Shown: positions 52,416-61,726, counted from the stretch's first letter. The stretch is 64,000 nucleotides of DNA from CAXXOK01 sp963664595 (GCA_963664595.2 CAXXOK010000004.1:62001-126000), one strand, 5' to 3'. Numbers and translations are program-made. Notes: generated by a model from the letters alone, not told the origin.

Positions 52416-54755
52416 TCAGCTCGCTTCATCTTCCGCTTCAACGGTATATAAATTCGATCCATAATCTCCCAGCAGCCGCAGGTTTTGATGATATCCAGTC
52501 CCCGTGAACTGGTTGTTGAGCTGAATGCCGTGCGCCAGCATGCGTCCGTCTCCATGGTAAGTTTCCACATTGTCCTTCATGGCATAGAGGCGGTTCAGCT
52601 TTTGAAACAGCCAGCCGTCCGCCGACAGGCCGATCGGCATCGCGTGCGAGATCAGGCTGCCAAACCGTTTGATGAACACGCGATGCGCCATGGTCTGCAC
52701 GCGGTATCTCCGCTGCGGATCAAGCCCGTAGAGCTTCAGCCGGTCCTGCGGCGGCGCCGCCGTTGCCAGCGTCTGGAAAAACCCGCTCACGCCTTGCGCC
52801 TGCTCCCCGTCCACACACTGCCAGATGATCTGGTTATCCCGGTCGGCGTCGCCGCGGAAAAACGTTCCGTATTGCAGTGCCCTGCGGTGCTGTTTGAAAA
52901 AGGCGATCTGCCGCTTCACTTCCCTGCGCTCTGCCCAGCCGAGCCGCCCCAGATCCAGCTCATAGCCCAGGCAGCCGAAGGCCGCCACGTTGAACCGCGT
53001 GGAAAGCGGCGTGTCGCGCAGGGTCTGATGGGACGGTACCGCGGATACATGCGCCCCCATGGCGGAAAGCGGGTACAGGCAGCTGAGCCCGCCCTGTATT
53101 TTCAGCCGCTCGATGGGGTCGGTATCATCCGAGGCCCAAATCTGCGGGGAAAAGCACAGCATACCCAGATCAAAACGGTTACCGCCGGAGGAACAGCTTT
53201 CCAGCAGAATATGCGGCCGCGGACGGAACACACGGGTCAGCACCTCGTACAGACCCATCATATAGCGGTGGGCAAACTCCCCCTGCCGGGCGAGGCAAGG
53301 GGAATAACAGTCGGTCATGTGGCGGTTGTAATCCCATTTCACATAATCAATCTGGCAGTTGTCCAGAATCCGGGATACGTTTTCCACAATATAGTCGCGC
53401 ACCCTGGGGTTGCACAGATCCAGCACCAGTTGATTGCGCCCCAGCGAGGGCATGCGTCCCGGCGTTTGCACCGCGTATTCCGGATGCGCGCGGTACAGGT
53501 CGCTGTCCGTGTTCACCATCTCCGGCTCAAACCACAGCCCGAAGCTGAGCCCCATGCCGTGCACGCGCTCCGCCAGCTTCTCCAGGCCGCCCGGCAGCTT
53601 TCGTTTGTTGACACTGTAGTCGCCCAGCCCCCTGGTATCATCGTTGCGCTCGCCAAACCAGCCGTCGTCCAGCACCAACATTTCCGCGCCCAGCTTTTTG
53701 GCGCGCCGCGCCAGCCGCGTCAGCTTTCTGCCGGTAAAGTTAAAGTAAAAGGCCTCCCAGCTGTTTACGAGCACAGGGCGCTCCTTCCCCTGCCAGTCGC
53801 CGCGCACCACATGGCGGTTCACAAACGCATGAAACTGCTGCGACAGCCCGTTAAACCCGTGACCGGAAAAGCTCATCACGGCCTCCGGGGTTTCGAACCT
53901 CTCTCCGGGTTTCAGCTCCCACTCAAAGCATTGGGGGTTGATGCCGGCCGTCACACGCACAAGCTCCTGCTGGCTCAGCTCCACCGCGCCGTAATGGTTG
54001 CCCGAGTAGATCAGGTTAAAGCCGTATACATCCCCTACATTTTCCCGGGCGTCGGCATTTGCCAGCAGAAAGCCGGGATTGTGGCGATGGCTGCTGTCGC
54101 CCGTGGTGGACGCGTTCACCATCAGCCCGCAGCTCACGGGGCGGGCATGCCGGTGCGCTTCGGCAATCCAGCTGCCGTCAAATGTAATCAACTGGAAATT
54201 GTCATTGGGCATATCCAGCATAAAGCTGAGCAGACGGCGGATGACGAGTGGCTGCTTGTTTTCATTGCGTAGCACGGCCCGGCGGGCGATAACATCCATT
54301 TGTGCAAACACCGTGTAATATAAATCCAGAAACACCTGGCCCGGTTCGTCCAGCAGGGTGATGATCAGCGTTTCCGCGTCCTCTGCCTCGGCGGACGGGA
54401 GCGTTTCCATGGGTACGCTGCCCTTTTCCACCCGGTGGCTCTGGTACACAAAGTCGGTGGTATACGTACCGTCCGGCATGCGGATCTCGGCGGGCGGCTC
54501 CCGGTAATCCCCTTTGCCGATCCCGGACCATTCCAGGCATAGATTGTCAAGGCAATAGGCATTGTCGTTTCCGGCATAGGCCACGGTGCCGCCTGTGGGC
54601 ATGACACGTTTCACCGCCAGCGGTTCCATCGCCTGATCATCGGGCAGGCGGCCGCCGTAATAGACGTGCTCCACATGCCGGTACTTTGTGGTACGCAGCC
54701 AGTAGCTTGTGTTGTTTGTGCTCAACCGGAACTCTCCGTTTTGACAATCGATCAT
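52416..54755 (-). CDS. Alpha-galactosidase, GH36
   Basis: A 779-residue cytoplasmic enzyme releasing galactose from raffinose-family sugars and melibiose. An N-terminal beta-sandwich (about 1-330) is followed by the barrel with LVLDDGWFGERNDD (about 363-376), LWFEPEMVN (about 413), YVKWDYNRHMTD (nucleophile Asp about 475) and WASDDTDPIERL (acid Asp about 537), then a C-terminal sheet domain. ATG at 54755 has AAGGAG at a spacing of 8; the GTG one codon earlier overlaps the upstream stop. TGATG coupling with the GH13 gene shows an operon. Confidence 0.95.
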   Translation of the reverse strand: MIDCQNGEFRLSTNNTSYWLRTTKYRHVEHVYYGGRLPDDQAMEPLAVKRVMPTGGTVAYAGNDNAYCLDNLCLEWSGIGKGDYREPPAEIRMPDGTYTTDFVYQSHRVEKGSVPMETLPSAEAEDAETLIITLLDEPGQVFLDLYYTVFAQMDVIARRAVLRNENKQPLVIRRLLSFMLDMPNDNFQLITFDGSWIAEAHRHARPVSCGLMVNASTTGDSSHRHNPGFLLANADARENVGDVYGFNLIYSGNHYGAVELSQQELVRVTAGINPQCFEWELKPGERFETPEAVMSFSGHGFNGLSQQFHAFVNRHVVRGDWQGKERPVLVNSWEAFYFNFTGRKLTRLARRAKKLGAEMLVLDDGWFGERNDDTRGLGDYSVNKRKLPGGLEKLAERVHGMGLSFGLWFEPEMVNTDSDLYRAHPEYAVQTPGRMPSLGRNQLVLDLCNPRVRDYIVENVSRILDNCQIDYVKWDYNRHMTDCYSPCLARQGEFAHRYMMGLYEVLTRVFRPRPHILLESCSSGGNRFDLGMLCFSPQIWASDDTDPIERLKIQGGLSCLYPLSAMGAHVSAVPSHQTLRDTPLSTRFNVAAFGCLGYELDLGRLGWAERREVKRQIAFFKQHRRALQYGTFFRGDADRDNQIIWQCVDGEQAQGVSGFFQTLATAAPPQDRLKLYGLDPQRRYRVQTMAHRVFIKRFGSLISHAMPIGLSADGWLFQKLNRLYAMKDNVETYHGDGRMLAHGIQLNNQFTGTGYHQNLRLLGDYGSNLYTVEAEDEAS

Positions 54756-56383
54756 CACGCATTCTCCTTTTCCGCCTGTAATACCACGGCCTCGTACGGC
54801 GCCATCCGCCCGTCGAATTCGGTTTTACCGTAATTGCTGATTACCACAGCGCCCCGGTATGGCACGCGCACCCTGTGCTTTGAAATATTCAGTATCACCG
54901 TCAAACAATCCCCATCCTTCCGCCGCCGGTAAGCCATCACGCGCCGGTTGGCATAAAGTGGCTCAAACGCGCCATATTTCAGGGTATCGCTTGCCGCGCG
55001 CAGAGCGACCATCCTGCGGTAGTAGTGCAGAACGGACTCTTTATCCTGCTCCTGCGATGCGTAGTTGATCCGTTTATAATTGCTGTTAAGCTTCAGCCAC
55101 GGCCGCCCTGCGGTAAACCCGGCGCCCGGCTGCGCCGACCACTGCATGGGCGTGCGGGCGTTGTCGCGGCTCGCCATCCGAATCCAGCGCCAGCGGAGCC
55201 GTTTGGGTATGTGCAGGGAGCGCATCAGCCTGTCGATGTTGTGGCTTTCCACATCGTTAAGCTCCTCCAGGCTTTGGAAATCCGCGTTCGTCATGCCGAT
55301 CTCCTGCCCCTGATAGAGGAACGGCGTACCGCGCAGCGTAAACTCCAGCGTGGCCAGCAGCTTGGCGCTCTGCGCCCAATAGGCCTGGTCGTCCCCGTAA
55401 TGGGACACGATGCGCGGCTGATCGTGGTTTTCCAGGTACACGGCGTTCCAGTCCAGCCCCGTCTGCCACGCGGCAAGCACCTTCAACAGCTTTTTGGCGC
55501 TGAATGGGCCGGGCACATAGCGCTCTACCCGACGGTCCACCTGCAAATGGTCGAAGTAGAACAGCATGTCCAGCTCCCGGCGCTCAGGCGCGCACAGCAG
55601 GTTGGCCTCCGCCACGTCCACCATCACGCACTCACCCACAGTAAAGCAGTCGTACCGGTCCAGCACATCGCGCCGCAGCTCGCGCAGGATGGCGTGGTTG
55701 CCCTCCTGCGATTTGTAGTGCTCAATCCCGCAGATCGCCACGCGCTTTTTGCCGTCCGCCAGCGAGGTTTTATACAGAACATTGATCACATCACAGCGAA
55801 AGCCCGCCGCTCCGCGTGAAAGCCAGAACCGCATTATCTGCTTGACCTCGTCCATCACAAGCGGATTATGCCAGTTCAGGTCCGGCTGTTTCCGGTCAAA
55901 CAGATGCAGATAGTACTCGCCGCGGAGATCATCCCACGTCCACACCGAGCCCATGAAAAACCCCGTCCAGTTGTTGGGCGGGCTTCCGTCCGCCTTGGCG
56001 GGCCGCCAGATATAGTAATCGGTATAGGGTTCTTCCCGCCTGCGGCTTTTCTGGAACCACACATGCTCGTCCGAGGTATGGTTGATCACCAGATCCATGA
56101 TAATCCGAATCTCCCGCTTTGCGGCCTCGGCAAACAGGCGGTCCATATCCGCCATCGTGCCGAATTTGGGATTGATGCTTTGATAATCGCTGATATCGTA
56201 GCCGTTGTCCGCATCCGGCGAGGCATACACGGGCGACAGCCACAGTACGCCTGCGCCCAGCTTCCTGATTTCATCCAGCCGGGTGATGATCCCCGGTATA
56301 TCGCCGATCCCGTCGCCGTTCGAATCCTGAAAGCTGCGGGGATAGATTTGGTAAACCACCTGCTCCTTCCACCACTGTGCCAT
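54755..56383 (-). CDS. GH13 alpha-glucosidase (oligo-1,6-glucosidase type)
   Basis: A 542-residue enzyme of the GH13_31 group: VVYQIYPRSFQDSNGDGIGDI near the start (broken as VVYQIYPRSFQD, SNGDGIGDI; Ca-binding), DLVINHTSDEH (region I), GFRCDVINVLYK (nucleophile Asp about 198), VGECVMVD (acid Glu), ENHDQPRIVSHYG (third Asp). The residue after the region II/IV motifs fits alpha-1,6 or sucrose/isomaltose activity, but this is not decisive. 12 bases after GH1, overlapping GH36. Together with alpha-galactosidase it would digest raffinose-family or isomalto sugars. Confidence 0.92.
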   Translation of the reverse strand: MAQWWKEQVVYQIYPRSFQDSNGDGIGDIPGIITRLDEIRKLGAGVLWLSPVYASPDADNGYDISDYQSINPKFGTMADMDRLFAEAAKREIRIIMDLVINHTSDEHVWFQKSRRREEPYTDYYIWRPAKADGSPPNNWTGFFMGSVWTWDDLRGEYYLHLFDRKQPDLNWHNPLVMDEVKQIMRFWLSRGAAGFRCDVINVLYKTSLADGKKRVAICGIEHYKSQEGNHAILRELRRDVLDRYDCFTVGECVMVDVAEANLLCAPERRELDMLFYFDHLQVDRRVERYVPGPFSAKKLLKVLAAWQTGLDWNAVYLENHDQPRIVSHYGDDQAYWAQSAKLLATLEFTLRGTPFLYQGQEIGMTNADFQSLEELNDVESHNIDRLMRSLHIPKRLRWRWIRMASRDNARTPMQWSAQPGAGFTAGRPWLKLNSNYKRINYASQEQDKESVLHYYRRMVALRAASDTLKYGAFEPLYANRRVMAYRRRKDGDCLTVILNISKHRVRVPYRGAVVISNYGKTEFDGRMAPYEAVVLQAEKENA

Positions 56384-56394
56384 ATCCGGTTCCT

Positions 56395-57690
56395 CTATTT
56401 CGCATTGTTTTGATAGGTTTGCGGCGCCACATATTCATCATACAGCGCTTCGGTTACGCCGCCCGCCCTGATGATTTCGCTGAAAAACGTGCCGCTCCGC
56501 TTCACGGTGCGTGCCTGGGTTTCGTAGTCCGCATGCACCAGCCCGAAGCGCGCGCTTTCCCCCTCCGCCCATTCGAAGTTATCAATGAAGCACCAGTGAT
56601 AATACCGTTTCACCGGCAGTACGGATTTGCACAGCGCCTGCAAATGGTCAAACAGATAGCGGCAGCGGAAGGAATCGCGGTTGTCGCAGGTACCGTTTTC
56701 CGTAATATAAATCGGCAGGGTATACAGCTGCTCCAGCTTTCGCAGGCACTCCACCATGCCCTGGGGATAGATTTCCCAGCCCAGGTCGTTCACCGGCACG
56801 CCTCTGCGCGTGCCCGGCGTGAAGCCCTCCATGGTGGCGCGCGTATAGTAATTCAACGCAATAAAATCACAGTACAGCCCTTTTTTGATCCTGCTCAAAT
56901 TGCGGATGGGCCAGCGGAACACACCCAGTTCCATCGCCTTGGACACGCTTTCCTGAAAACAGCGGTTCATCAGATAAGCGGCCAAGCGGTGTGAAAACCG
57001 GTTGGGGTTCTGCGCCTCCACCGCCTGCATGTGCAGGGCATAGCTGACGCGGGTTTCCTTCACGCCCATACCCCTTTGCAGCGCGTGGATCAGCTGGTAC
57101 GCCTGGACATGCGCCACCGTGAGCACGGACATCACCCGCATGGCCTTGAAGAACCGCTTTTTACCCGGCGGCCACGCGCCGGTAAAATATCCCAGCATGG
57201 CATACACGTTAGGCTCGTTAATCGTGATATATTCGGTCACATCGGCGCCGAATGCCTGCACCATGCGGGTAACAAAGCGCATAAAATACTGCACGTTGCC
57301 GCGCTTTTCAAACGCACCCATGGATTCAAACCACATCGGATTGGTAAAGTGGTGCAGCGTGACCAGCGGTTGAATCCCGTGGCTGTTCAGCCAGCGCACC
57401 TCCCGCACGTAATGGTCAATCGCTTCCTGATCAAACAGGCCCTCCTGCGGCTCAATCCGCGCCCACTCCACGCCGATACGGGCGATTTGCAGGCCCAGGT
57501 CCGCCATCAGCTGATCATCCTGCTCCCAGCGGTTGTAGTGGTCGTTGGCGCGGGCGGGGGTGGAATCGTCCTTGATGTGCCCGCGGCGGTACCAGTCCAT
57601 CCAGCTGTGGTCCAGCGCACCGCCTTCAATCTGTGTGGCGGCGCTGGCCGTGCCCAGCAGCATTCCCTCTTTCAGCGTGAATGAAGCCAC
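56395..57690 (-). CDS. GH1 family beta-glycosidase
   Basis: A 431-residue GH1 enzyme (beta-glucosidase, 6-phospho-beta-glucosidase or galactosidase). GMLLGTASAATQIEGG at the front, ITINEPNVYAML with the acid/base Glu, and YITENGTCDNRD with the nucleophile Glu near residue 320, then DNFEWAEGESARFGLVHAD at the end (about 395). The motif before the C-terminus (EWAEGE..RFG) suits unphosphorylated sugars more than phospho-sugars. I choose the GTG at 57690 because GAGGAGG precedes it; an ATG eight codons earlier has no site. First gene of the three-gene glycosidase operon. Confidence 0.9.
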   Translation of the reverse strand: MASFTLKEGMLLGTASAATQIEGGALDHSWMDWYRRGHIKDDSTPARANDHYNRWEQDDQLMADLGLQIARIGVEWARIEPQEGLFDQEAIDHYVREVRWLNSHGIQPLVTLHHFTNPMWFESMGAFEKRGNVQYFMRFVTRMVQAFGADVTEYITINEPNVYAMLGYFTGAWPPGKKRFFKAMRVMSVLTVAHVQAYQLIHALQRGMGVKETRVSYALHMQAVEAQNPNRFSHRLAAYLMNRCFQESVSKAMELGVFRWPIRNLSRIKKGLYCDFIALNYYTRATMEGFTPGTRRGVPVNDLGWEIYPQGMVECLRKLEQLYTLPIYITENGTCDNRDSFRCRYLFDHLQALCKSVLPVKRYYHWCFIDNFEWAEGESARFGLVHADYETQARTVKRSGTFFSEIIRAGGVTEALYDEYVAPQTYQNNAK

Positions 57691-57835
57691 GGAAAAAGCC
57701 TCCTCTGTGCTCATGCGATTTCTTTTTTGCCGTTATCCTTTACAGCATACCATCACAGCACGCAAAGGGAAAGCCAAAAGTACAAATTATTCATTTTGTC
57801 GCTCTGCCCCATGACGCCCGCCCTGTAGGACAGAT

Positions 57836-57870
57836 AAAAACCCGCTTATATACAAACGGATAAGCGGGTC
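57836..57870 (-). terminator. Terminator of the HD-GYP gene
   Basis: ACCCGCTTAT/ATAAGCGGGT form a 10-bp stem with a 10-base loop; on the minus strand it ends TTTTTATC. About 80 bases after the HD-GYP stop. Confidence 0.82.
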
Positions 57871-57949
57871 TGTTCCGTATGCGGTTTTGCTGAAGCGGAT
57901 GCTGCGCCATCCTCCGGTTTTCCCGATCGGGCTGCGCCGTGCTCCGGAT

Positions 57950-59581
57950 TCAGATAACGCTTTCCGTGAGCAGCTTTACATACAGCGTCACGATGTTGGG
58001 GTCAAATTGGGTTCCCGCGCAGCGCTGCAGCTCGGCAATCGCGTCCTCCTTGGTGCGGGGACCCCGGTATTTTCTTCCGGTGATCATCACATCATAGGCG
58101 TCCACCACGGCAATAATCCGGCTGGCCAGGGGAATCTGCTCGCCTTTGATCGCGTGGGGGTATCCTGTGCCATCCCACCGCTCGTGATGTGCCAGAATAT
58201 AATCGGATACCTGCTTAAGCTCCGGCACCGTTTGGGCGATGCGGTACCCGATTTGGGAATGCTGACGGATAATCTGGTGTTCCTCCTCCGTCAGCAGTCC
58301 GGGCTTGTTGAGTATGGAGTCCGGAATGCCGATTTTACCGATGTCATGCAGCATGGACAGCAGAATCAAATCGTCCAATAGCTCATCGGAAAGCTCCAAC
58401 CGCTGCGCAATCCACCGGCAGTGGTTCGCCATCCGGTCGGAGTGTTCTTCCGTTTCCGTGCTTTTGGCGTGCAGCATGGACAGTAACAGCCTGATAATGC
58501 TGTTGCGGTGGCTTTGGGTGATGAGCAGCTTCTTTTGAAAAATCCACTTTTCCGCTTCCCGGAGCAAATCTTCCGCCGATCTGCACTGCCGGTCGCTGGT
58601 GGCATAGCCGAAGGTTACGATATTGTAGTTGTCACCGCATATGGATTGCAGCTTTCCTTTCAGCCTTGTGGCAATGCGCTGAACATCCAGCCTGGATGCG
58701 TTGGGCAGCAGCAGGATAAACTCGCCGTCGTTCCACCGGGCTACGATATCATCCGCCCGGCAGCGTGCGTTGAGCACATCCGCGATTTTAATCAAAATAT
58801 CGTCGCCCGCACGGTATCCCATGCTTTCGTTGATCGTTTTCAGTCCGTTCACATCGCACAGCGCAATGGACATCGGCAGTACCTGATGGTCCACATACAT
58901 GCGAAGTGCTTCCATCGCAAAGCAGCGGTCATACAGCCCTGTCAGAGAATCCCTGAACATCAAATCGTTGGGTTCCTTGATATCCGACGTGGTTTGCAGT
59001 ATTTCCAGCGCATTATGCCTGTTGTGATACTCCGCCGCATTACACGGCCGACTGCCGGGCTGCTGGTGATCTGCCAACGCTTCCTTTTCCATCAACCGGA
59101 CATTGTTTTCCTCAAGAACGTTGGCCAGTACCTCGCGGGGAATAAAACGGTGATAATTTTTCCGGAAATACAGGCTGTGGATATCCACGATAAAGCAAAG
59201 CAAGCAGTCTTTTTGGAGGTAGAATGACGACGCCTTATACACATGCCCGAATATGCTAAGATCAACTTCATGCGCTTTTGCTTCGCCATCGTCTGGGTTT
59301 TCCGCCATTTTGATCAGAGAGCGCAAGCCTTGTCTGTCGAATGTGGAAAATGCTTCCGTCACGGTTTTGCCGGTTGATTCGCCTTTTGACAAATGAAGGA
59401 TTGTTTCTAGCCGCGTATTGATGTATACTATAATAAAGTCTTCAATAATCCCGCTGCCGGTGCGAACTGGCTGCAGGCAAACACAACCCATTGGGAATTG
59501 TGCCACAAGGTTGCGGATAATCAAGTGGCATTCATCCACCGTTTCATTTACCCTATCGTCTTTAATAACATCCTCTGCCAT
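57950..59581 (-). CDS. PAS-degenerate GGDEF-HD-GYP c-di-GMP protein
   Basis: A 543-residue soluble protein. An N-terminal PAS-like sensor (about 20-150) precedes a GGDEF domain (about 210-350) that starts DSLTGLYDRCFAMEAL but has NDGEF in place of GGDEF (RWNDGEFILLLP), so it is probably inactive as a cyclase and may bind GTP or c-di-GMP. The HD-GYP domain (about 355-535) is intact: MLHDIGKIGIPDSIL, HHERWDGTGYPH and the later DAYDVMITGRKYR. It should hydrolyse c-di-GMP. No membrane segment. Together with the GGDEF protein at 42607 it would balance the signal. Confidence 0.92.
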   Translation of the reverse strand: MAEDVIKDDRVNETVDECHLIIRNLVAQFPMGCVCLQPVRTGSGIIEDFIIVYINTRLETILHLSKGESTGKTVTEAFSTFDRQGLRSLIKMAENPDDGEAKAHEVDLSIFGHVYKASSFYLQKDCLLCFIVDIHSLYFRKNYHRFIPREVLANVLEENNVRLMEKEALADHQQPGSRPCNAAEYHNRHNALEILQTTSDIKEPNDLMFRDSLTGLYDRCFAMEALRMYVDHQVLPMSIALCDVNGLKTINESMGYRAGDDILIKIADVLNARCRADDIVARWNDGEFILLLPNASRLDVQRIATRLKGKLQSICGDNYNIVTFGYATSDRQCRSAEDLLREAEKWIFQKKLLITQSHRNSIIRLLLSMLHAKSTETEEHSDRMANHCRWIAQRLELSDELLDDLILLSMLHDIGKIGIPDSILNKPGLLTEEEHQIIRQHSQIGYRIAQTVPELKQVSDYILAHHERWDGTGYPHAIKGEQIPLASRIIAVVDAYDVMITGRKYRGPRTKEDAIAELQRCAGTQFDPNIVTLYVKLLTESVI

Positions 59582-60049
59582 GGGTATCTCCCCGCCGCCG
59601 GTATTTTAACATGTTCTGTTGATCCTATTATCAACCCAACATTTCAAATCGGTTAAAACACCGGGTTATTTGTAACTTACCAGAGCATCCTTTGTACTTA
59701 ATTTAAGTACAGTATGTAAATAGTAGCACGTTTTATCCCCGGAATCAACTCGGCAGCCAATAAAAGGAAATCCACCTCTCAAAGTGATTTGAAAGGGATC
59801 CGGGTATACGGTTCGCTGAAAGCGTTGTCCTGCACCGCAGGCGTATCCCGGCTATCTTTAAATAAAACATTTCTTACCGTAATTCAGGTTCGGGACAATG
59901 GATAAAACTGCCGTTGTATTGTAAAACGGTATTTTCCTCCTACCCCAGCCGATTTTATCGTGGTGAAACGGACAACCGGCCAATTCTCAATCTTCTGCCA
60001 TTTCCGGCAGTTGTTATAATGATCTCGTTTGGAATTGGAGTGCTTCTTG
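59582..60049. other. Divergent region between HD-GYP and Arc-like genes
   Basis: 468 bases without a gene. It holds a 17-base palindrome GTACTTAATTTAAGTAC (59694-59710), likely in the HD-GYP promoter area, an inverted repeat around AAACTGCCGTTGTATTG, and a TATAAT at about 60015-60020 suitable as the -10 box of the Arc-like gene. The GC content is lower than its surroundings. Confidence 0.45.
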
Positions 60050-60235
60050 ATGAAGAAAGACAAACACCTAGGCATCCGGATTGATGAGGAACTGCATTAC
60101 AAGCTTCACTATGTGGCAAAGCGCGACGGGCGATCGGCAAACAGGGAAATCCTATACTTGCTCAAGCAGTATATTGCAATATATGAAAAAGAGCACGGAG
60201 AAATACCAAAGCAAGAAGAAATCACGAAAAGTTAA
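60050..60235 (+). CDS. Arc-like ribbon-helix-helix DNA-binding protein
   Basis: A 61-residue protein whose KHLGIRIDEELHYKLHYVA and GRSANREILYLLKQYI segments form a strand-helix-helix, as in Arc/MetJ repressors. Such proteins bind DNA as dimers and often serve as antitoxins, but no toxin partner is found on either side. The ATG at 60050 follows TTGGAG. A lone regulator is the simplest reading. Confidence 0.75.
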   Translation: MKKDKHLGIRIDEELHYKLHYVAKRDGRSANREILYLLKQYIAIYEKEHGEIPKQEEITKS

Positions 60236-60732
60236 TAGCTCTGCTTACCCGGATTTCCATAGATGTTATCAGTTTCGACATACCGAATCTTTTATCCTGT
60301 ACCACTTTACATGAATGACCGCGAAAATGCTCCTTGCCAAACCCTTTTGGCGGGGATGTGATCATACGTTTCGAATTGCCTGTATGATAGGGCAAGGGTA
60401 GCAAGGGCCGCAGAAACGGACGGATGCCCGGCAGGATTTACGTTAAGCCTAAACAACTGTAGGGTGGAACATAGTAAAACATCATGGTCGGCGGGAATCC
60501 GGACAAAAGCGAAACGGACGGAATGGGTTTGGTCCAAAATGATTCCATATCATCCCGCACCGGGAGGGCGAAGCCCGGCCAGCGCCCGGCTTCACAAAGC
60601 AAAGGAAGCGCGTAGCTCCGCCTGTAAAGCGGAGTCACGTACAGCGGATATCGCAGGTTGGGTTTTTTCAACAAGCGGAGGCCCTTGCCGCAAGCGGCAA
60701 GGGCCTTTTGGGTATTTCTGTTTCGGCCTTGA
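60236..60732. other. Intergenic region before pstS end, possible transcribed structure
   Basis: 497 bases with no gene. Several hairpins occur (AGCTCCGC/GCGGAGT near 60612-60640, AGCCCGG/CCGGCT near 60573-60592), ending with a strong stem GGCCCTTGCCG/CGGCAAGGGCC (60680-60705) followed by TTTT on the plus strand. Arrangement could be a small RNA with its own terminator; the stem could equally end pstS on the other strand. No known RNA family recognised. Confidence 0.35.
60680..60709 (-). terminator. Terminator-like hairpin near the end of pstS
   Basis: GGCCCTTGCCG and CGGCAAGGGCC pair perfectly over 11 bp with a CAAG loop. T residues follow only on the plus strand (TTTT), 24 bases beyond the pstS stop. 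Direction is uncertain. Confidence 0.5.
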
Positions 60733-61575
60733 TTATTGCACGTTGGCCCAATCGGTGGTCTCACCCACGAAGATCTGGCGGATCTGCTCCATGGTGAGGT
60801 TTTCCACGGCGTTGTCATTGTTCACAACCACCGCGATGCCGTCCATGGCGATCACATAGGGGGTAAGCTCGGCGAGTTCGCTGTCTTTCAGCTCACGGCT
60901 GGCCATACCGACATCAAAGGTGCCGTCGATGGCGCCGGTCATGCCGACGGTAGAACCGCCGCCCTGAACCTCAACATCCACTTTGCCGCCCTTGAGGGCT
61001 TCATATGCTTCTTCGAATTTCTGCATCAGGGGATACACGGAAGTAGAGCCGCCCACGGTGATTTTGCCTTCCACATCGGCGGAAGTGTAGTCCTGATAGC
61101 CCTGGGAGATGTAGCCTTCCTCGGTCACAAGCGCCTGCGCCTGCTCGGAGAAAATCCAGGAGATGAAGTCCGCAACCAGCGGGCTGGTTTCGCCCTTGGT
61201 GGCGATGTTGAACGGACGGGCCAGTACGTAATTGCCGCTTAAAATGTTTTCAACGGTGGCGTCCACGCCTTCAACCTTGACGGCCTTCACGGTATCGTTC
61301 AGGGAGCCCAGGGAGATATAGCCGATCGCGGCGGGGGTGCTTTCCACGGTGGTGATCACGGCCGCGGTGCCGCTTTCGATGATGGCTTCAATATAGGTCA
61401 TGTCTTCTTTGTCGCCGGCTGCGTTTTTGGCTTCCACGCCGGTCAGTTCCACAAAGGCGCCGCGGGTGCCGCTGCCTTCTTCACGGCTGATGACGATGAT
61501 TTCGTCTCCTGCAAAAGCGGAGGCGATGGACAGCACCATAGCGGCTGCCAGGAGAATCCCAAGAAATTTCTTCAT
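60733..61575 (-). CDS. pstS: Phosphate-binding protein PstS with circularly permuted halves
   Basis: A 280-residue extracellular phosphate receptor. A signal peptide (1-22, no lipobox Cys, unlike most Gram-positive PstS lipoproteins) is followed first by the half that is normally second: IIVISREEGSGTRGAF (26-41), AIGYISLGSL and FISWIFSEQAQALV (to about 160). Then comes the half normally first: KITVGGSTSVYPLM (171-184), VEVQGGGSTVGMTGAIDG (201-218), GMASRELKDSEL, TPYVIAMDGIAVVVN and IFVGETTDWANVQ, which normally leads into VISREEGSG. The order is thus rotated at the interdomain hinge. All phosphate-binding loops remain. It is divergent from pstC. Confidence 0.9.
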   Translation of the reverse strand: MKKFLGILLAAAMVLSIASAFAGDEIIVISREEGSGTRGAFVELTGVEAKNAAGDKEDMTYIEAIIESGTAAVITTVESTPAAIGYISLGSLNDTVKAVKVEGVDATVENILSGNYVLARPFNIATKGETSPLVADFISWIFSEQAQALVTEEGYISQGYQDYTSADVEGKITVGGSTSVYPLMQKFEEAYEALKGGKVDVEVQGGGSTVGMTGAIDGTFDVGMASRELKDSELAELTPYVIAMDGIAVVVNNDNAVENLTMEQIRQIFVGETTDWANVQ

Positions 61576-61709
61576 TTTCTTCCATTCCTTTCAGCATTTC
61601 CATAATCGGTTTACGGTGTCATTGTAAGCCGGCAATGTAAAACACAAATACTGAAAACATTAAGGTTCTGTAAAATCACTTTTTACCCCTCACTGGTCCA
61701 TTTTTTGAT

Positions 61710-61726
61710 TTTACACGGATTTTACA
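61710..61726 (+). promoter_or_regulatory. Pho-box-like direct repeat between pstS and pstC
   Basis: TTTACA-CGGAT-TTTACA: two hexamers of the PhoP type (TT(A/C/T)ACA) with the expected 5-base spacer (11-bp period). Similar TGTAAA hexamers in the reverse direction lie nearer pstS (around 61632 and 61668). Phosphate-starvation control by PhoP/PhoB-like regulator is likely. Confidence 0.7.

Noticed and set aside
52485..54272. Plus-strand open frame of about 600 codons opposite alpha-galactosidase
   Set aside because: Shadow of GH36 codon bias; histidine/arginine-rich, no recognisable domain.
60050..60235. Toxin-antitoxin system with the Arc-like protein as antitoxin
   Set aside because: No toxin-like gene (RelE, MazF, HicA) lies within a few hundred bases on either side.
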